Origin: Acinetobacter towneri DSM 14962 = CIP 107472
GTDB taxonomy: Bacteria > Pseudomonadota > Gammaproteobacteria > Pseudomonadales > Moraxellaceae
Length of the DNA stretch: 64,000 nt
NCBI RefSeq assembly: GCF_000368785.1
Contig: NZ_KB849689.1
Coordinates: forward strand, 178,741-242,740
Direction of reading: 5' to 3'
Below the pieces are notes generated by a model, which was not told the origin of the DNA, ran no database searches, and saw nothing but the letters and a program-made list of their open reading frames with translations. Position numbers and translations under genes: made by a program. The stretch's first letter is position 1; each line of letters opens with the position of its first letter. Positions 36,000 to 46,863 of the stretch are shown here, piece after piece.

Positions 36000-36563
36000 T
36001 TAGATTTTACCTACTAGGTCGATAGATGGCGCTAAAGTTGCATCACCTTCTTTCCATTTAGCAGGGCATACTTCACCTGGGTGAGCGTGAACGTATTGAG
36101 CTGCTTTAACTTTACGAAGAAGTTCTTGAGCATCACGGCCAATACCGCCAGCATTGATTTCGATGATTTGGATTTTACCTTCTGGATCAATTACGAAAGT
36201 ACCACGGTCAGCAAGACCAGCAGATTCGATTAATACTTCGAAGTTTTTAGAAAGCGTCCAAGTTGGGTCGCCAACCATTACGTATTGGATTTTTTTGATT
36301 TCTTCTGAAGAATCGTGCCAAGCTTTGTGCGTGAAGTGAGTGTCAGTAGAAACTGCATAGATTTCAACGCCTAATTTTTGGAATTCTGCGTAGTTGTCTG
36401 CAAGGTCACCAAGCTCAGTTGGGCAAACGAAAGTGAAGTCAGCAGGGTAGAAGAATACTACAGACCATTTGCCTTTAAGATCAGCTTCAGTTACTTCAAT
36501 GAATTGACCGTTGTGGTATGCATTTGCTTTAAATGGTTTAACTTCAGTATTAATTAAGCTCAT
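36000..36563 (-). CDS. ahpC: Alkyl hydroperoxide reductase subunit C (peroxiredoxin)
   Basis: This 2-Cys peroxiredoxin reduces hydrogen peroxide and organic peroxides in the cytoplasm. The 187-residue protein has the peroxidatic cysteine in FTFVCPTE and the resolving cysteine in [19 protein letters not shown] is the usual start; GGAG in the leader is correctly spaced for ATG 36563, not for the ATG one codon earlier. AhpF, its reductase, is not adjacent. OxyR control is known in relatives, but I did not identify a site. Confidence 0.96.
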   Translation of the reverse strand: MSLINTEVKPFKANAYHNGQFIEVTEADLKGKWSVVFFYPADFTFVCPTELGDLADNYAEFQKLGVEIYAVSTDTHFTHKAWHDSSEEIKKIQYVMVGDPTWTLSKNFEVLIESAGLADRGTFVIDPEGKIQIIEINAGGIGRDAQELLRKVKAAQYVHAHPGEVCPAKWKEGDATLAPSIDLVGKI

Positions 36564-36935
36564 CATTGTCTCCATGATTAAGGTTTGTATTTCGTTGGTA
36601 ATAGAGTATCTAATTTTGTTTTATTGCTGAAATGGTATTTTTACATTACTAGCATCGGAAAAACAAATGAGTATGTAAAAAGCGTACACTTTCATTACTG
36701 CATTATTGAGTCTTTATTAAGCCTCAAAATGATGATTGCATGACAACCTATTTCCTCAGGTTCAAATACAACCCATTTCAGCAATTGGCGAATATACATC
36801 TATTTGGGGATGCTATTTTGAAATTCAAGGGTGGATTGAAAACTTTTTAAATACGCATTCTAAATCACTGTTCTTTCGCTCAAAGGCATTACAGCGTAAA
36901 ATACGCGTTTGTGTTTTGGTTAGGAAGCGTATTCT
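36564..36935. other. Divergent promoter region of ahpC and hrpA, no gene
   Basis: A chance open frame at 36736-36951 has no ribosome binding site and no recognisable relative. The stretch next to ahpC is AT-rich and should hold its promoter. I see no clear operator. Confidence 0.4.
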
Positions 36936-39900
36936 GTGCAGAGTCATTTAAATGTAGACCACCTCGTTTTGGCGCGTGATCGTCATCGTTTAAATCGACT
37001 ACGAAAAGGCAAAGATGCCAATCCAAAGCAATATCAGGAATTATTTGAAAAATCTAATTTAAAAGTGTTGGAGCGTGCGCAGCGCATTCCCGATATCAAG
37101 TTGAATCAAGATTTACCTGTGACTCAATCTGCCGAACAGTTGATTACTGCAATTCAGCAACATCAGGTCATTATTGTGGCGGGTGAAACGGGTTCGGGGA
37201 AAACCACACAGTTACCACAAATTGCAATGTTGGCAGGTCGTGGTTTAACGGGGTTAATTGGTCATACTCAGCCACGACGTCTTGCTGCGCGAAGTGTATC
37301 TCAGCGTATTGCCGAAGAAGTTGGTGAAAAGTTGGGCGAGTCCATCAGCTTTAAAGTTCGTTTTAATGAACAGGGTTCGCAAGATTCAATTGTCCGTTTA
37401 ATGACCGATGGTATTTTGTTAGCAGAGCTTGTCAATGACCGTTATTTAAATAAATACGACACCATTATTATAGATGAAGCGCATGAGCGTTCTTTAAATA
37501 TTGACTTCATTATGGGCTATTTAAAGCAACTTTTGCCACGTCGCCCTGATTTAAAAGTCATCATCACTTCTGCAACTTTAGATGTGCAGCGTTTTAGTAA
37601 CTATTTTAACGGCGCACCCTTTTTTGAGGTCGAAGGTCGAAGCTATCCTGTCGAAGTACGTTATCGTCCAATTTCTGAATTAAGCATTGGTGGTAGTGAT
37701 GATGATGAGTTTGATGACTTTGAAGAAAACTTGCCACGCGCAGTGGTGCAAGCGGTAGAAGAATGCTTTGCCGATGCACAGGAAAAAGGTCATCCTGAAC
37801 ATGCTGATATTCTAATTTTTGCCAGTACTGAACAGGAAATTCGGGAGCTGCAAGAAACCTTGCATAAGCATGGACCGCGTCATACTGAAATTTTACCGTT
37901 GTATGCGCGTTTGGCTTTGGCGGAACAACAAAAAATCTTTAATCCTTCAGGTGGTGGTCGTCGCATTATTATTGCCACCAACGTCGCTGAAACCGCACTC
38001 ACTGTACCCAATATCCGCTATGTGATTGATAGCGGTTTTGCACGTATTTCACGTTATAACTATCGCTCACGGGTGCAGCGTTTACCGATTGAAGCAGTAT
38101 CTCAGGCAGCAGCGAATCAGCGTAAAGGACGTTGTGGTCGTATTGCACCAGGCGTTTGTATTCGCCTGTATTCAGAAGAAGATTTTTTAAGTCGCCCAGA
38201 GTTTACTGAACCTGAAATTAAACGCACCAACTTGGCATCGGTCATTTTACAAATGCAAAGTTTGGGCTTGGGTACGCTCGAAGATTTTGATTTTATTGAG
38301 CCGCCAGATCATCGTTTAGTCAATGATGGGCGTAAACTGTTGATTGAACTCGGTGCGATGATTGAGAAGGGTAAAGCCCCTCTTTTAGACGGAATGAGCA
38401 GCTCTGCGACGCAAAAGGGAGACAATCATCCGAATAATTCCACTAAATCCACCGCTAATAAAGGCGAGCTTCAAGGCAGCAGCTTAACCAAAATTGGTCA
38501 GCAAATGGCAAAAATGCCGATTGATCCAAGACTGGCACGTATGATTTTAGGCGGTGCGCATTTTGGGGTGTTAAATGAAGTCCTGATTATTGTAGCGGCA
38601 TTGGCGGTACAAGACCCGCGTGAACGTCCTGCAGACAAGAAAATGCAAGCCGATCAAAAACATGCACTGTTCCGTGAAGCAGATTCTGACTTTTTATTCT
38701 ATTTAAAATTGTGGGAAACTTTACACGAAAACCGTGATGGCATGAGTGAAAACAAACGTCGTACTTTTGCCCGTCAGCATTTTTTAAGTTGGTTGCGTTT
38801 ACGTGAATGGAAGAAAACTCATGAACAATTGGTGGATTTGGCGCGTGGCTTAAAACTGTCGTTTAATGAGAAAAAAGCCAGTTATGAAAATCTGCATCGG
38901 GCGTTATTAACAGGGTTGCTTTCTTTTATTGCCAATAAAACCGATGAGCGCAATGTGTTTATGGCAGTACGCCAACAAAAAGCACGAATTTTCCCTGCAT
39001 CGACTTTGCATAAAACCAATACACCGTGGGTCATGGCATTTGAGATGGTAGAAACTTCGCAAGTGTATCTACGCACCTTGGCAAAAATTGAACCTGAATG
39101 GATTTTATTGGCTGCACGTGATTTGCTGAAGCATCACTATTTTGAACCACATTGGTCTAAAAAAGCAGGCGTGGTGAATGCCTATGATCAGATTTCGCTG
39201 TTTGGTCTAATTATCGAGCCGAAACGTCCTGTCAATTACGAAAAGGTCGATCAGGAAGCCGCCCATGAAATATTCTTACGTGATGCTTTAACCACAGGCA
39301 ACTTGGGCATTACCCCACCATTTTTAAAACACAACCTGCTTAAACTGGAAGAAGTGGAACGGGTTGAAGATAAATTACGTCGTCGTGATTTAGTGGTTGA
39401 TGAAGAAACTATTTATCAATTTTATGCCGCCAAAGTACCTGTAGAAGTTGCAAGCCGTCGTTCCTTTGAAGATTGGCGTGCCACAGTAGAGCCGCAAAAT
39501 CCACGTTATTTATTTGTGGAAGATGATGCACTTTGGCTGAATGATCGTCCGACCACGCAGCAATTTCCTGACTATTTGCGTAATGGTGAGCTGCGCTTGG
39601 CGGCCAGTTACCGTTTTGACCCCAGCCATGATGAAGATGGCGCAACCGTTAAAATTCCAGTGCAAGCGTTGGCACAGGTCGATGAAAATATCTGGTCGTG
39701 GGGTGTTCTGGGTTGGCGTGAAAATTTAATTGAAGCCTTGCTCAAGACTTTGCCTAAAGATAAGCGTCGTCATTTGGTGCCTATTCCAGACACAGCTCGA
39801 AAGTTGCTACAACGTGTTGATGCGGTAAATTTACGCGAGCACATTTTTAGCTTTTTGGCATTCCAGTTACGCGCAGAGCACATCACCGAAAAAGACTTTA

Positions 39901-40895
39901 GCTTTGAGCGAGTAGATGCGTATTTATTGCCGTTCATTAAAGTGTTAGATGAAAAAGGGCGGGTGATTGAGCAAGGGCGTGATTTATCTGAATTAAAAGC
40001 GCGTTGCCGTACCGAAACTCACAGTCCAGTAAAACAGTTACACGGCGAATTCCAAACCTTCCCTGAACGATTTGTATTTGAAGCCTCGCAAAAAGTCACG
40101 GGCGTAGTGGTTAAGCAATATCAGGCGTTGGTACCAAGTAAAGCTTTTGCAGAACTTTCACAAAAAGATGAATCGGGTGTGGTGATTCAAACCTTTAATG
40201 ATCAGCGCGAGGCGATTCATCAGCATCGTGAAGGGGTGATTCGTTTGCTGCATGTGCAATTAGGCGATTTATCACGGCAATTGAAAAAGCAAATTGCCAA
40301 ACCATTGGCCTTGGCGTACTCACCTTTGGGTGATAAAGCACAACTTGAGCAAATGTTGATCTATGCGACCTTGCAAAGCATTATTTGTGACGTGCCAGTC
40401 AACTTGGAAGAGTTTCAAAACTTGCAGCTTGAGGTAAAAAAGACTTTTCTCAGTCATGGTCAAACCACGCTGCGTATCTTTAATGAAATTTATATTGCTT
40501 GGCAAGACATCCGCCGTCAGCTCCTTATGCTAGATGAAGCCGTGTTTGCCAAAAATATGGATGATATTGAAGATCAGCTGGACTTAATGCATCTGGCAGA
40601 CTTTGTGTATAGCAAGCCTGTAGAGGTGTGGAGCGAATATCCGCGCTATTTGAAAGCGTTGTTATTACGTTTAGACCGCTTACCCAACAACTTGCAAAGA
40701 GACGATGCTGCCATCGCCCAAATTGACCCTTGGATGGACAAATTGTTTAAACACAAACAAGATGCCCGACTCAAGGAATTGTACTTTATGGTGGAAGAAT
40801 TACGCATATCGCTGTTCTCTCAACCCATGAAAACCAAAATGCCAATTTCTGCAACTCGGCTGCAAAAAGTATGCGAAAAGCTCGGAATCAGTTAA
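36936..40895 (+). CDS. hrpA: ATP-dependent RNA helicase HrpA
   Basis: The 1319-residue DEAH-box helicase has Walker A GETGSGKTTQLPQ, TQPRRLAARS, IIDEAHERSLN (DEAH), ITSATLD, NVAETALTVP and QRKGRCGRIAPG, then the long C-terminal HrpA extension. In E. coli HrpA resolves stalled ribosomes and helps process fimbrial mRNA. The start is GTG at 36936 with AGGA about 10 bases before. Compared with E. coli HrpA, a low-complexity Ser/Thr/Asn/Lys insert of about 30 residues (near residues 480-515, SSSATQKGDNHPNN...) interrupts the region before LTKIGQQMAKMPIDPRLARM. Confidence 0.95.
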   Translation: MQSHLNVDHLVLARDRHRLNRLRKGKDANPKQYQELFEKSNLKVLERAQRIPDIKLNQDLPVTQSAEQLITAIQQHQVIIVAGETGSGKTTQLPQIAMLAGRGLTGLIGHTQPRRLAARSVSQRIAEEVGEKLGESISFKVRFNEQGSQDSIVRLMTDGILLAELVNDRYLNKYDTIIIDEAHERSLNIDFIMGYLKQLLPRRPDLKVIITSATLDVQRFSNYFNGAPFFEVEGRSYPVEVRYRPISELSIGGSDDDEFDDFEENLPRAVVQAVEECFADAQEKGHPEHADILIFASTEQEIRELQETLHKHGPRHTEILPLYARLALAEQQKIFNPSGGGRRIIIATNVAETALTVPNIRYVIDSGFARISRYNYRSRVQRLPIEAVSQAAANQRKGRCGRIAPGVCIRLYSEEDFLSRPEFTEPEIKRTNLASVILQMQSLGLGTLEDFDFIEPPDHRLVNDGRKLLIELGAMIEKGKAPLLDGMSSSATQKGDNHPNNSTKSTANKGELQGSSLTKIGQQMAKMPIDPRLARMILGGAHFGVLNEVLIIVAALAVQDPRERPADKKMQADQKHALFREADSDFLFYLKLWETLHENRDGMSENKRRTFARQHFLSWLRLREWKKTHEQLVDLARGLKLSFNEKKASYENLHRALLTGLLSFIANKTDERNVFMAVRQQKARIFPASTLHKTNTPWVMAFEMVETSQVYLRTLAKIEPEWILLAARDLLKHHYFEPHWSKKAGVVNAYDQISLFGLIIEPKRPVNYEKVDQEAAHEIFLRDALTTGNLGITPPFLKHNLLKLEEVERVEDKLRRRDLVVDEETIYQFYAAKVPVEVASRRSFEDWRATVEPQNPRYLFVEDDALWLNDRPTTQQFPDYLRNGELRLAASYRFDPSHDEDGATVKIPVQALAQVDENIWSWGVLGWRENLIEALLKTLPKDKRRHLVPIPDTARKLLQRVDAVNLREHIFSFLAFQLRAEHITEKDFSFERVDAYLLPFIKVLDEKGRVIEQGRDLSELKARCRTETHSPVKQLHGEFQTFPERFVFEASQKVTGVVVKQYQALVPSKAFAELSQKDESGVVIQTFNDQREAIHQHREGVIRLLHVQLGDLSRQLKKQIAKPLALAYSPLGDKAQLEQMLIYATLQSIICDVPVNLEEFQNLQLEVKKTFLSHGQTTLRIFNEIYIAWQDIRRQLLMLDEAVFAKNMDDIEDQLDLMHLADFVYSKPVEVWSEYPRYLKALLLRLDRLPNNLQRDDAAIAQIDPWMDKLFKHKQDARLKELYFMVEELRISLFSQPMKTKMPISATRLQKVCEKLGIS

Positions 40896-40925
40896 GATAT
40901 TAGTAATTTCTAGAAGGAGTTTTAC

Positions 40926-42038
40926 ATGGGCATTCGCATTACAGGTACTGGTCTTTATCACCCAGAAGATGTTATTACCAATGAAGAGTTGGTCGAAAGT
41001 TTAAATGCTTATGTGGAACAGTATAATCAGCTCAATGCTGACAAAATTGCAGCAGGTGAGCTTGAAGAACGTCGTGGCTCAAGTGCTGACTTTATCGAAA
41101 AAGCCTCTGGGGTAAAACGCCGTTACGTGTCAGAAAAAACAGGTATTCTGGACATTAACCGTTTACGTCCAAATTTGCGTGAACGCGGGGATGATGAAAT
41201 TTCGCTACAAGCAGAATGGGGTGTAATTGCTGCAAAACAAGCCATGCAAAATGCAGGCGTGACCGCAGAAGATATTGATGTGGTGATTTTGTCTTGCTCA
41301 AACTTGCAGCGTGCTTATCCTGCGGTGGCGATTGAAATTCAAACTGCGCTTGGTATTCAAGGTTATGCCTATGACATGAACGTGGCATGTTCTGCTGCGA
41401 CTTTCGGCATTAAGCAAGCGCATGATGCGATTAAAGCAGGTGCGCGCCGCGTACTGTTGGTGAATGTCGAAATTACCTCAGGTCATAACGATTTCCGTTC
41501 ACGTGACTGCCACTTTATTTTTGGTGATGTAGCAACCGCTTCAATTTTGGAAGACACTGAAACCAAAGCAGGTTTTGAAATTTTGGACATGAACCTGTTT
41601 ACTCAGTTCTCGAATAATATCCGTAATAATTTCGGTTTTTTAAACTTAAGTGAAAATGCAGATATTGACGATAAACGCTTCCATCAAGATGGTCGCAAAG
41701 TCTTTAAAGAAGTTTGCCCCTTAGTTGCCAAAATGATTACTGCGCAATTAGAAAAGAATCAGATTGCGCCAACCGAGGTGAAGCGTTTCTGGTTGCACCA
41801 AGCCAATGCCAGCATGAACGAACTCATTTTGAAATTGGTGGTTGGTAAAGAAGCAGCACAACCAGGTTTAGTACCTATTATTTTAGATGAGTTTGCCAAT
41901 ACTTCTTCGGCAGGGGTAATTATCGCTTTACACCGTACTGCACACGAAGTCGAAAACGGTGAATATGGTGTCTTGTGTTCATTTGGCGCAGGCTATTCAG
42001 TTGGCGCGATTTTGGTACAAAAACGTGATGCTGCATAA
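40926..42038 (+). CDS. 3-oxoacyl-ACP synthase III family enzyme
   Basis: The 370-residue thiolase-fold enzyme of the KAS III group has catalytic Cys in [11 protein letters not shown], His in [13 protein letters not shown] and Asn in EFANTSSAG. It is longer than E. coli FabH (about 317), with an inserted region after residue 25 ([17 protein letters not shown]) as in the Pseudomonas PA3286-type second KAS III. It probably starts or shunts fatty acid synthesis using acyl-CoA. AGAAGGAG precedes the ATG, and the gene is 30 bases after hrpA, perhaps co-transcribed. Confidence 0.88.
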   Translation: MGIRITGTGLYHPEDVITNEELVESLNAYVEQYNQLNADKIAAGELEERRGSSADFIEKASGVKRRYVSEKTGILDINRLRPNLRERGDDEISLQAEWGVIAAKQAMQNAGVTAEDIDVVILSCSNLQRAYPAVAIEIQTALGIQGYAYDMNVACSAATFGIKQAHDAIKAGARRVLLVNVEITSGHNDFRSRDCHFIFGDVATASILEDTETKAGFEILDMNLFTQFSNNIRNNFGFLNLSENADIDDKRFHQDGRKVFKEVCPLVAKMITAQLEKNQIAPTEVKRFWLHQANASMNELILKLVVGKEAAQPGLVPIILDEFANTSSAGVIIALHRTAHEVENGEYGVLCSFGAGYSVGAILVQKRDAA

Positions 42039-42093
42039 GCTTTGCCAAACCGTATAAGATCAGCAAACGCCTAAGTACAGGTATTAAAAAGTT

Positions 42094-42113
42094 CCTTCTC
42101 CTTCGGGAGAAGG
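42094..42113. repeat. TTCG-loop hairpin after the KAS III gene
   Basis: CCTTCTCC and GGAGAAGG close on TTCG. There is no T run after it, so it is more likely a palindromic repeat or mRNA-stabilising hairpin than an efficient terminator. Confidence 0.75.
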
Positions 42114-42237
42114 CTTGGATCATCCGCGATATTCTCTTCACACAGACACATACAGAATAAAAACATCGAAAAACTTTATGAAAAATAATGCTTAGGTTAA
42201 GATGGAGCATCTTTTAATAGACCTATTTTGAAAACCT

Positions 42238-43659
42238 ATGCAACCATTTGTTCTATATAACTCAGAGCAACGAAAAAAAGTTGAATTTGTTCCGCGTAAA
42301 GAAGGACATATCGACATGTATGTCTGTGGCATGACGGTTTATGATTACTGTCATATCGGGCATGCGCGGGTTATGGTTGCATTTGACTACATCATTCGCT
42401 TTTTGCGCAGTCAAGGTTGGAATGTGAAATATGTCCGCAACATTACCGACATTGACGACAAAATTATTAAACGTGCCAATGAAAATGGCGAGAGCATTCA
42501 AGCTTTAACAGATCGTTTTATTCAAGCCATGAATGAAGATGCGGCAAACTTAGGCTGTGTTGAACCTGATGCTGCACCACGTGCCACTGAATATATTGAT
42601 CAAATGCAAAATATGATTGGTAATTTGGTCAATAAAGGCACAGCTTATCCTGCGAGTAATGGCGATGTTTATTTTCAGGTTGAAAAATTTGACAAATATG
42701 GCCGTCTTTCAGGTCGCAAGCTAGAAGACATGCAGGCGGGCGCGTCTGAGCGTGTTGATGTTGAAGTCGACAAAAAGCATCCATTTGACTTTGTTTTGTG
42801 GAAACATGCCAAAGAAAATGAACCATCTTGGGCTTCGCCGTGGGGCAATGGACGTCCGGGTTGGCACATTGAATGTTCTGCGATGTCGACTTGCTGCTTA
42901 GGTAATCATTTTGATATTCATGGTGGTGGTTCAGACTTAATGTTCCCACACCATGAAAATGAAATTGCCCAGTCTGAAGCATCAACAGGTGAGCAGTATG
43001 TAAATTACTGGATGCACGTTGGCTTTATTAATGTCGATGGCGAAAAAATGTCGAAGTCATTGGGTAACTTCTTCACCATTCGTGATGTGATGGAAAAATT
43101 CCATCCTGAAGTGATCCGCTACTTTATTGTGTCATCGCATTATCGTAGCCCTGTAAACTTCTCCGATGTAGCACTCAAAGAAGCCAAAACCGCATTATCA
43201 CGTTTCTATCACTCATTTAAAGCTTATCAACAAGCGTACGGTACGCAAACAGTTGAGCAGTTAGATGAGACTTTGGTGGAGCGCTTTAATGCTGCAATGC
43301 GTGACGACTTCAATACAGCCGAAGCAATTGCAGTGCTGTTTGAAGTCAATAAAGAGCTGAACCGTGCGGTAAAAGAGCAGCAGGCAGATCAGGCGGCGGT
43401 GTACTATTCGACCTTGCGTCATTTGACCAATATTTTAGGTTTGGTGCAGCATGATGTCGATGAATTCCTGAAATCTGATATTGGTCAGGACGCTTTAGGT
43501 TTATCTGAACAAGCCATTGCAGACTTCATTCAGCAACGTCAGGATGCCAAAAAAGCCAAAGATTTCGCCCGTGCTGATGAAATTCGTCAGTCTTTGCTCG
43601 ATCAAGGTGTGGTCTTGGAAGATACCCGTCAAGGTACAGTATGGCGTCGTGCTGATTAA
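42238..43659 (+). CDS. cysS: Cysteinyl-tRNA synthetase
   Basis: This class I synthetase charges tRNA-Cys. The 473-residue protein carries the HIGH motif in [12 protein letters not shown], zinc-binding residues ([23 protein letters not shown]) and KMSKSLGNF. The C-terminal DALR/anticodon helices are complete, ending [10 protein letters not shown]. It is transcribed towards the tRNA-Gly gene that follows. Confidence 0.97.
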   Translation: MQPFVLYNSEQRKKVEFVPRKEGHIDMYVCGMTVYDYCHIGHARVMVAFDYIIRFLRSQGWNVKYVRNITDIDDKIIKRANENGESIQALTDRFIQAMNEDAANLGCVEPDAAPRATEYIDQMQNMIGNLVNKGTAYPASNGDVYFQVEKFDKYGRLSGRKLEDMQAGASERVDVEVDKKHPFDFVLWKHAKENEPSWASPWGNGRPGWHIECSAMSTCCLGNHFDIHGGGSDLMFPHHENEIAQSEASTGEQYVNYWMHVGFINVDGEKMSKSLGNFFTIRDVMEKFHPEVIRYFIVSSHYRSPVNFSDVALKEAKTALSRFYHSFKAYQQAYGTQTVEQLDETLVERFNAAMRDDFNTAEAIAVLFEVNKELNRAVKEQQADQAAVYYSTLRHLTNILGLVQHDVDEFLKSDIGQDALGLSEQAIADFIQQRQDAKKAKDFARADEIRQSLLDQGVVLEDTRQGTVWRRAD

Positions 43660-43683
43660 TTGAGCACTTGGGAGCATAGAGAG

Positions 43684-43711
43684 TTGACAGTTGTATGAAA
43701 TTCTCTATAAT
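43684..43711 (+). promoter_or_regulatory. Sigma-70 promoter of tRNA-Gly
   Basis: A perfect TTGACA (43684-43689) and perfect TATAAT (43706-43711) are separated by 16 bases, and the tRNA begins 13 bases later. Confidence 0.9.
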
Positions 43712-43724
43712 TCACTTCCATATT

Positions 43725-43800
<76 letters not shown>

Positions 43801-43808
43801 AAATTTTA

Positions 43809-43841
43809 AAAAACGCTTATCGAAAGATAAGCGTTTTTTTA
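43809..43841 (+). terminator. Rho-independent terminator of tRNA-Gly
   Basis: AAAACGCTTATC and GATAAGCGTTTT form a perfect 12-bp stem on a GAAA loop, followed by T residues. Confidence 0.93.
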
Positions 43842-44194
43842 TGGCTGTTTGTTACAGCTTGCTTGCAGTCAGCTTTATAGATGGGTTTGATCCATAATTT
43901 TTAGAGCATTTTCGTTGAAATATGCTTCTGAGCTAGTTCTATCTTTAGCTTTATCTGCAACTTTGAATCAATAAAATAAATAGCCTAAGCTCAAATATGA
44001 TTGTTTTTCATTTGAAACTCGAGTCAAAAAGCGAGTTAATTAAAACAGCATACAAAAATGCGTTAAAACAAAAAACACACGCAGAATCAAAGTGTAGAAT
44101 TGCATAGATATGCTAAAATTGCGAAAATTAAATGTGCTTCAATAAATCGCTTTTATTGAGGTGTAGAAAATACTCAATTTAAGTTGAACGTTGA
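43842..44194. other. Gap between tRNA-Gly and kdsD, no gene seen
   Basis: About 350 AT-rich bases hold no supported frame, tRNA or repeat. A promoter for the kds-lpt operon must lie here, but I could not pick a convincing pair of boxes. Confidence 0.4.
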
Positions 44195-45181
44195 ATGCCA
44201 AACATGTCAAATACCATTGATTTCCAATCTGTAGCCTTAGACACTTTAAGAATAGAAGAACAAGCATTACAAGTCTTGGCGACGCAAATTGATCAGCGTT
44301 TTAGCCGTGCCTGCGAAATCATGTTGCATTGCAAAGGGCGTGTTGTGGTCACAGGTATGGGAAAATCAGGTCATATTGGTCGTAAAATGGCTGCGACGTT
44401 TGCCTCTACAGGCACGCCGTCTTTCTTTATGCACCCGGGTGAAGCAGGGCATGGTGATTTGGGAATGTTGGTACGGGGTGATGTTTTAATTGCCATTTCC
44501 AACTCCGGCAAAAGTGATGAAATTATGATGTTGATGCCACTCATCAAACATCTGGAAGTTCCTCTAATCACAATTAGCGGTGATGATCGCGGGCCGATGC
44601 CACAAAATGCTGATGTCGCTTTAACATTAGGCAATATTCAGGAAGCTTGTCCACTTGGTTTAGCACCAACCTCAAGTACGACTGCAACCTTGGCATTAGG
44701 TGATGCATTGGCTGTAGCGTTACTTGATGCACGTGGTTTTACTGCCGATGATTTTGCTCGTTCACATCCTGCAGGCGCTTTGGGTAAGCGCCTGTTATTG
44801 CATGTGAAACATTTGATGCATACCGGTACAGAATTACCTAAAGTTGCACCAGATACACCAATGAACAAAGTGTTATACGAAATTTCAAACAAACGTCTAG
44901 GTTTAACCACAATTGTCGATGAAAATGACGTCTTGTTAGGCATTTTCACCGATGGTGATTTACGACGTTTAATTGATAAACAACAGGGCTTTGATGTGAA
45001 TTTACAAGTTGGGCAAGTGATGACTCAACATCCTGCAACGATTTCACAAGAAGCACGTGCAGTTGAAGCTTTAGAACAATTACGTGACCGTAAAATCAAT
45101 CAGTTTGTGGTGGTGGATGATGCCAATAAAGTCATTGGTGTGATCAGTATGCATGACTTGATTCAAGCAGGGGTAAACTAA
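44195..45181 (+). CDS. kdsD: Arabinose-5-phosphate isomerase
   Basis: This enzyme makes D-arabinose-5-phosphate from ribulose-5-phosphate, the first step to KDO. The 328-residue protein has an N-terminal SIS domain (VTGMGKSGHIGRKMAATFASTGTP, AISNSGKSDEI) and two C-terminal CBS domains (HLMHTGTELPKVAPDTPM and VGQVMTQHPATISQEARAVEAL). The start could also be the ATG at 44204 (MSNTIDF). It heads the kdsD-kdsC-lptC-lptA-lptB operon, three bases before kdsC. Confidence 0.95.
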   Translation: MPNMSNTIDFQSVALDTLRIEEQALQVLATQIDQRFSRACEIMLHCKGRVVVTGMGKSGHIGRKMAATFASTGTPSFFMHPGEAGHGDLGMLVRGDVLIAISNSGKSDEIMMLMPLIKHLEVPLITISGDDRGPMPQNADVALTLGNIQEACPLGLAPTSSTTATLALGDALAVALLDARGFTADDFARSHPAGALGKRLLLHVKHLMHTGTELPKVAPDTPMNKVLYEISNKRLGLTTIVDENDVLLGIFTDGDLRRLIDKQQGFDVNLQVGQVMTQHPATISQEARAVEALEQLRDRKINQFVVVDDANKVIGVISMHDLIQAGVN

Positions 45182-45184
45182 ACA

Positions 45185-45724
45185 ATGGCATCTTATATTT
45201 TATTAGAGCAAGCGCGTCATATTGAAGCTTTGGTTTTAGATGTCGATGGAATTCTAAGTGATGGTTTTGTCACCTTAACCAACAGCGGTGATGAAATTAA
45301 ATCATTCGATATTCGTGATGGTTTAGGTATGAAACTGGTGCAACAAGCAGGTGTTAAAGTCATTATCATCACGGGTCGTAAAAGTAATATTGTCGAAAAA
45401 CGCATGTCCGATTTAGGTGTAGATTTGGTCTACCAAGGACGTGAAGATAAAGGCACTGCATTGCAGGAAGCCTGTGCCAAGTTAGGTTTATCACCTGCAG
45501 ATTGTCTCTATATGGGCGATGACTGGCCTGATCTTTCAGCGTTTTCGATTGCAGGGATGAAAGTCACAGTGCCAAATGGACATATTGAAGTGCGTCGTCG
45601 TGCCGATTTAGTCACACAGGCCATGGGTGGGCGCGGTGCGGTACGTGAAATCTGCGATATGATTTTAACCGCCAAAGGTGTGTACCAAAGCTTACTTGAA
45701 AAATATCTCAGCATCCCTCATTAA
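45185..45724 (+). CDS. kdsC: 3-deoxy-D-manno-octulosonate 8-phosphate phosphatase
   Basis: This HAD-family phosphatase releases free KDO from KDO-8-phosphate. The 179-residue protein has LVLDVDGILSDG (catalytic DxD), IITGRKS, and MGDDWPDL. There is no cap domain, as in KdsC tetramers. It is the second gene of the KDO/LPS export operon. Confidence 0.95.
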   Translation: MASYILLEQARHIEALVLDVDGILSDGFVTLTNSGDEIKSFDIRDGLGMKLVQQAGVKVIIITGRKSNIVEKRMSDLGVDLVYQGREDKGTALQEACAKLGLSPADCLYMGDDWPDLSAFSIAGMKVTVPNGHIEVRRRADLVTQAMGGRGAVREICDMILTAKGVYQSLLEKYLSIPH

Positions 45725-45764
45725 TTAAGTCATACATTCAAAGGTTTGAGTTACAGCCCCACTT

Positions 45765-46307
45765 ATGGATACTAAAGTTTTATACGTTACTGCGATTGCA
45801 ATTGCAGCTGTAAGTGGTGGTTATTACTATTACAGCGGTAAAGGCAAAAAACTGGAAACTGACGCTGCTCGCTCTATGACTTATAGTGCCGAGCAAATTC
45901 ATCTGACCCAAACAGATGAGCAGGGCAATTTATATGTGCGTGCGCAAATTGACCGTTTAGAGCAAGACATGCAGCAAAAAACCTCTAAGCTGGAAAATTT
46001 GAATGCCTCTATGTATAAAGCGGGCGCGGTGGATGCCACTTTTTTTGCTAAACAGGCACAAGGTTTTAATGACAATGAAAAGGTTGTGTTGTCAGATCAA
46101 GTGCTAGCAACCAAGTTACTCGCTCAAGGCAAACTGACGCTTGAAACAGTCGAGTTGAATGTGTTTCCTAAAACACGTGAAATCAGTACCGAAAAACAAG
46201 TGACTGTACAATCTCCACAGGCTGATTTTATCAGTCAGGGCTTAAAAGCCAATTTAAATGACGGGCAATACGAATTTTTTAATATTCGAGGAAAGTATGA
46301 ACCATAA
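45765..46307 (+). CDS. lptC: LPS export ABC transporter periplasmic protein LptC
   Basis: This bitopic inner-membrane protein takes lipopolysaccharide or lipooligosaccharide from LptBFG and passes it to LptA. The 180-residue protein has one N-terminal span (VLYVTAIAIAAVSGGYYYY) and a periplasmic OstA-like beta-jellyroll domain. Its end overlaps the lptA start by 11 bases, so the two are translationally coupled. Confidence 0.92.
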   Translation: MDTKVLYVTAIAIAAVSGGYYYYSGKGKKLETDAARSMTYSAEQIHLTQTDEQGNLYVRAQIDRLEQDMQQKTSKLENLNASMYKAGAVDATFFAKQAQGFNDNEKVVLSDQVLATKLLAQGKLTLETVELNVFPKTREISTEKQVTVQSPQADFISQGLKANLNDGQYEFFNIRGKYEP

Positions 46308-46863
46308 ATCTAAGCTTACAGCTCCTAAAGCGTTGATAAAACAAGCAGCACTTGTGGGCTTGGCGGTGCTTTCATCGGCAGGTGCATGGGCAATTCCGTC
46401 AGACCGCAGTCAGCCTATTACTTTATTGGCAGACCGTGCGACCTTTAGTGAACGTACTGGCGTCACCACTTATACAGGCAATGTGGTGATTGAACAGGGC
46501 ACCATGAAACTGCAGGCAGATTCGATTGTTGCTAATCTGAACAGCAAAAAAGAAATTAGTGTCATTACGGCAACGGGCAGACCTGCGCAATTCCAGCAAA
46601 AGACTGATCCAGCCAAAGGGCTTGCCAAAGGTCAGGCGCAAAAGATTGTTTACAATGCTGAAACAGGCATTATCACCTTAACGGGTGGCGCACTTTTAGA
46701 GCAAGATGGAGCCAGTATTCGTGGTAATACCTTGCGTTATAGTATGAACAAAGGCGATGTTGAAGCGATTGGTACACCGAACAAAACTGGTTCTGAAGCG
46801 GGTCGTGTAAAAATTGTGATTCCACCATCAAGTTCAAAATCATTCCCGGGAGCGCGTGATTAA
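46297..46863 (+). CDS. lptA: LPS transport periplasmic bridge protein LptA
   Basis: This periplasmic OstA-domain protein forms the bridge that carries LPS across the periplasm. The 188-residue product begins [11 protein letters not shown] with a signal peptide cleaved after SAGAWA, then [30 protein letters not shown], the OstA signature. GAGGAAAG before ATG 46297 supports this start; the upstream open frame lies inside lptC. Its TAA overlaps the lptB ATG. Confidence 0.94.
   Translation: MNHKSKLTAPKALIKQAALVGLAVLSSAGAWAIPSDRSQPITLLADRATFSERTGVTTYTGNVVIEQGTMKLQADSIVANLNSKKEISVITATGRPAQFQQKTDPAKGLAKGQAQKIVYNAETGIITLTGGALLEQDGASIRGNTLRYSMNKGDVEAIGTPNKTGSEAGRVKIVIPPSSSKSFPGARD

Noticed and set aside
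36736..36951. 71-codon plus-strand frame before hrpA
   Set aside because: It lacks a ribosome binding site, runs into the hrpA start and resembles nothing; probably chance.
42094..42113. Terminator after the KAS III gene
   Set aside because: The stem is strong but lacks a following T run, so it is listed as a hairpin repeat instead.
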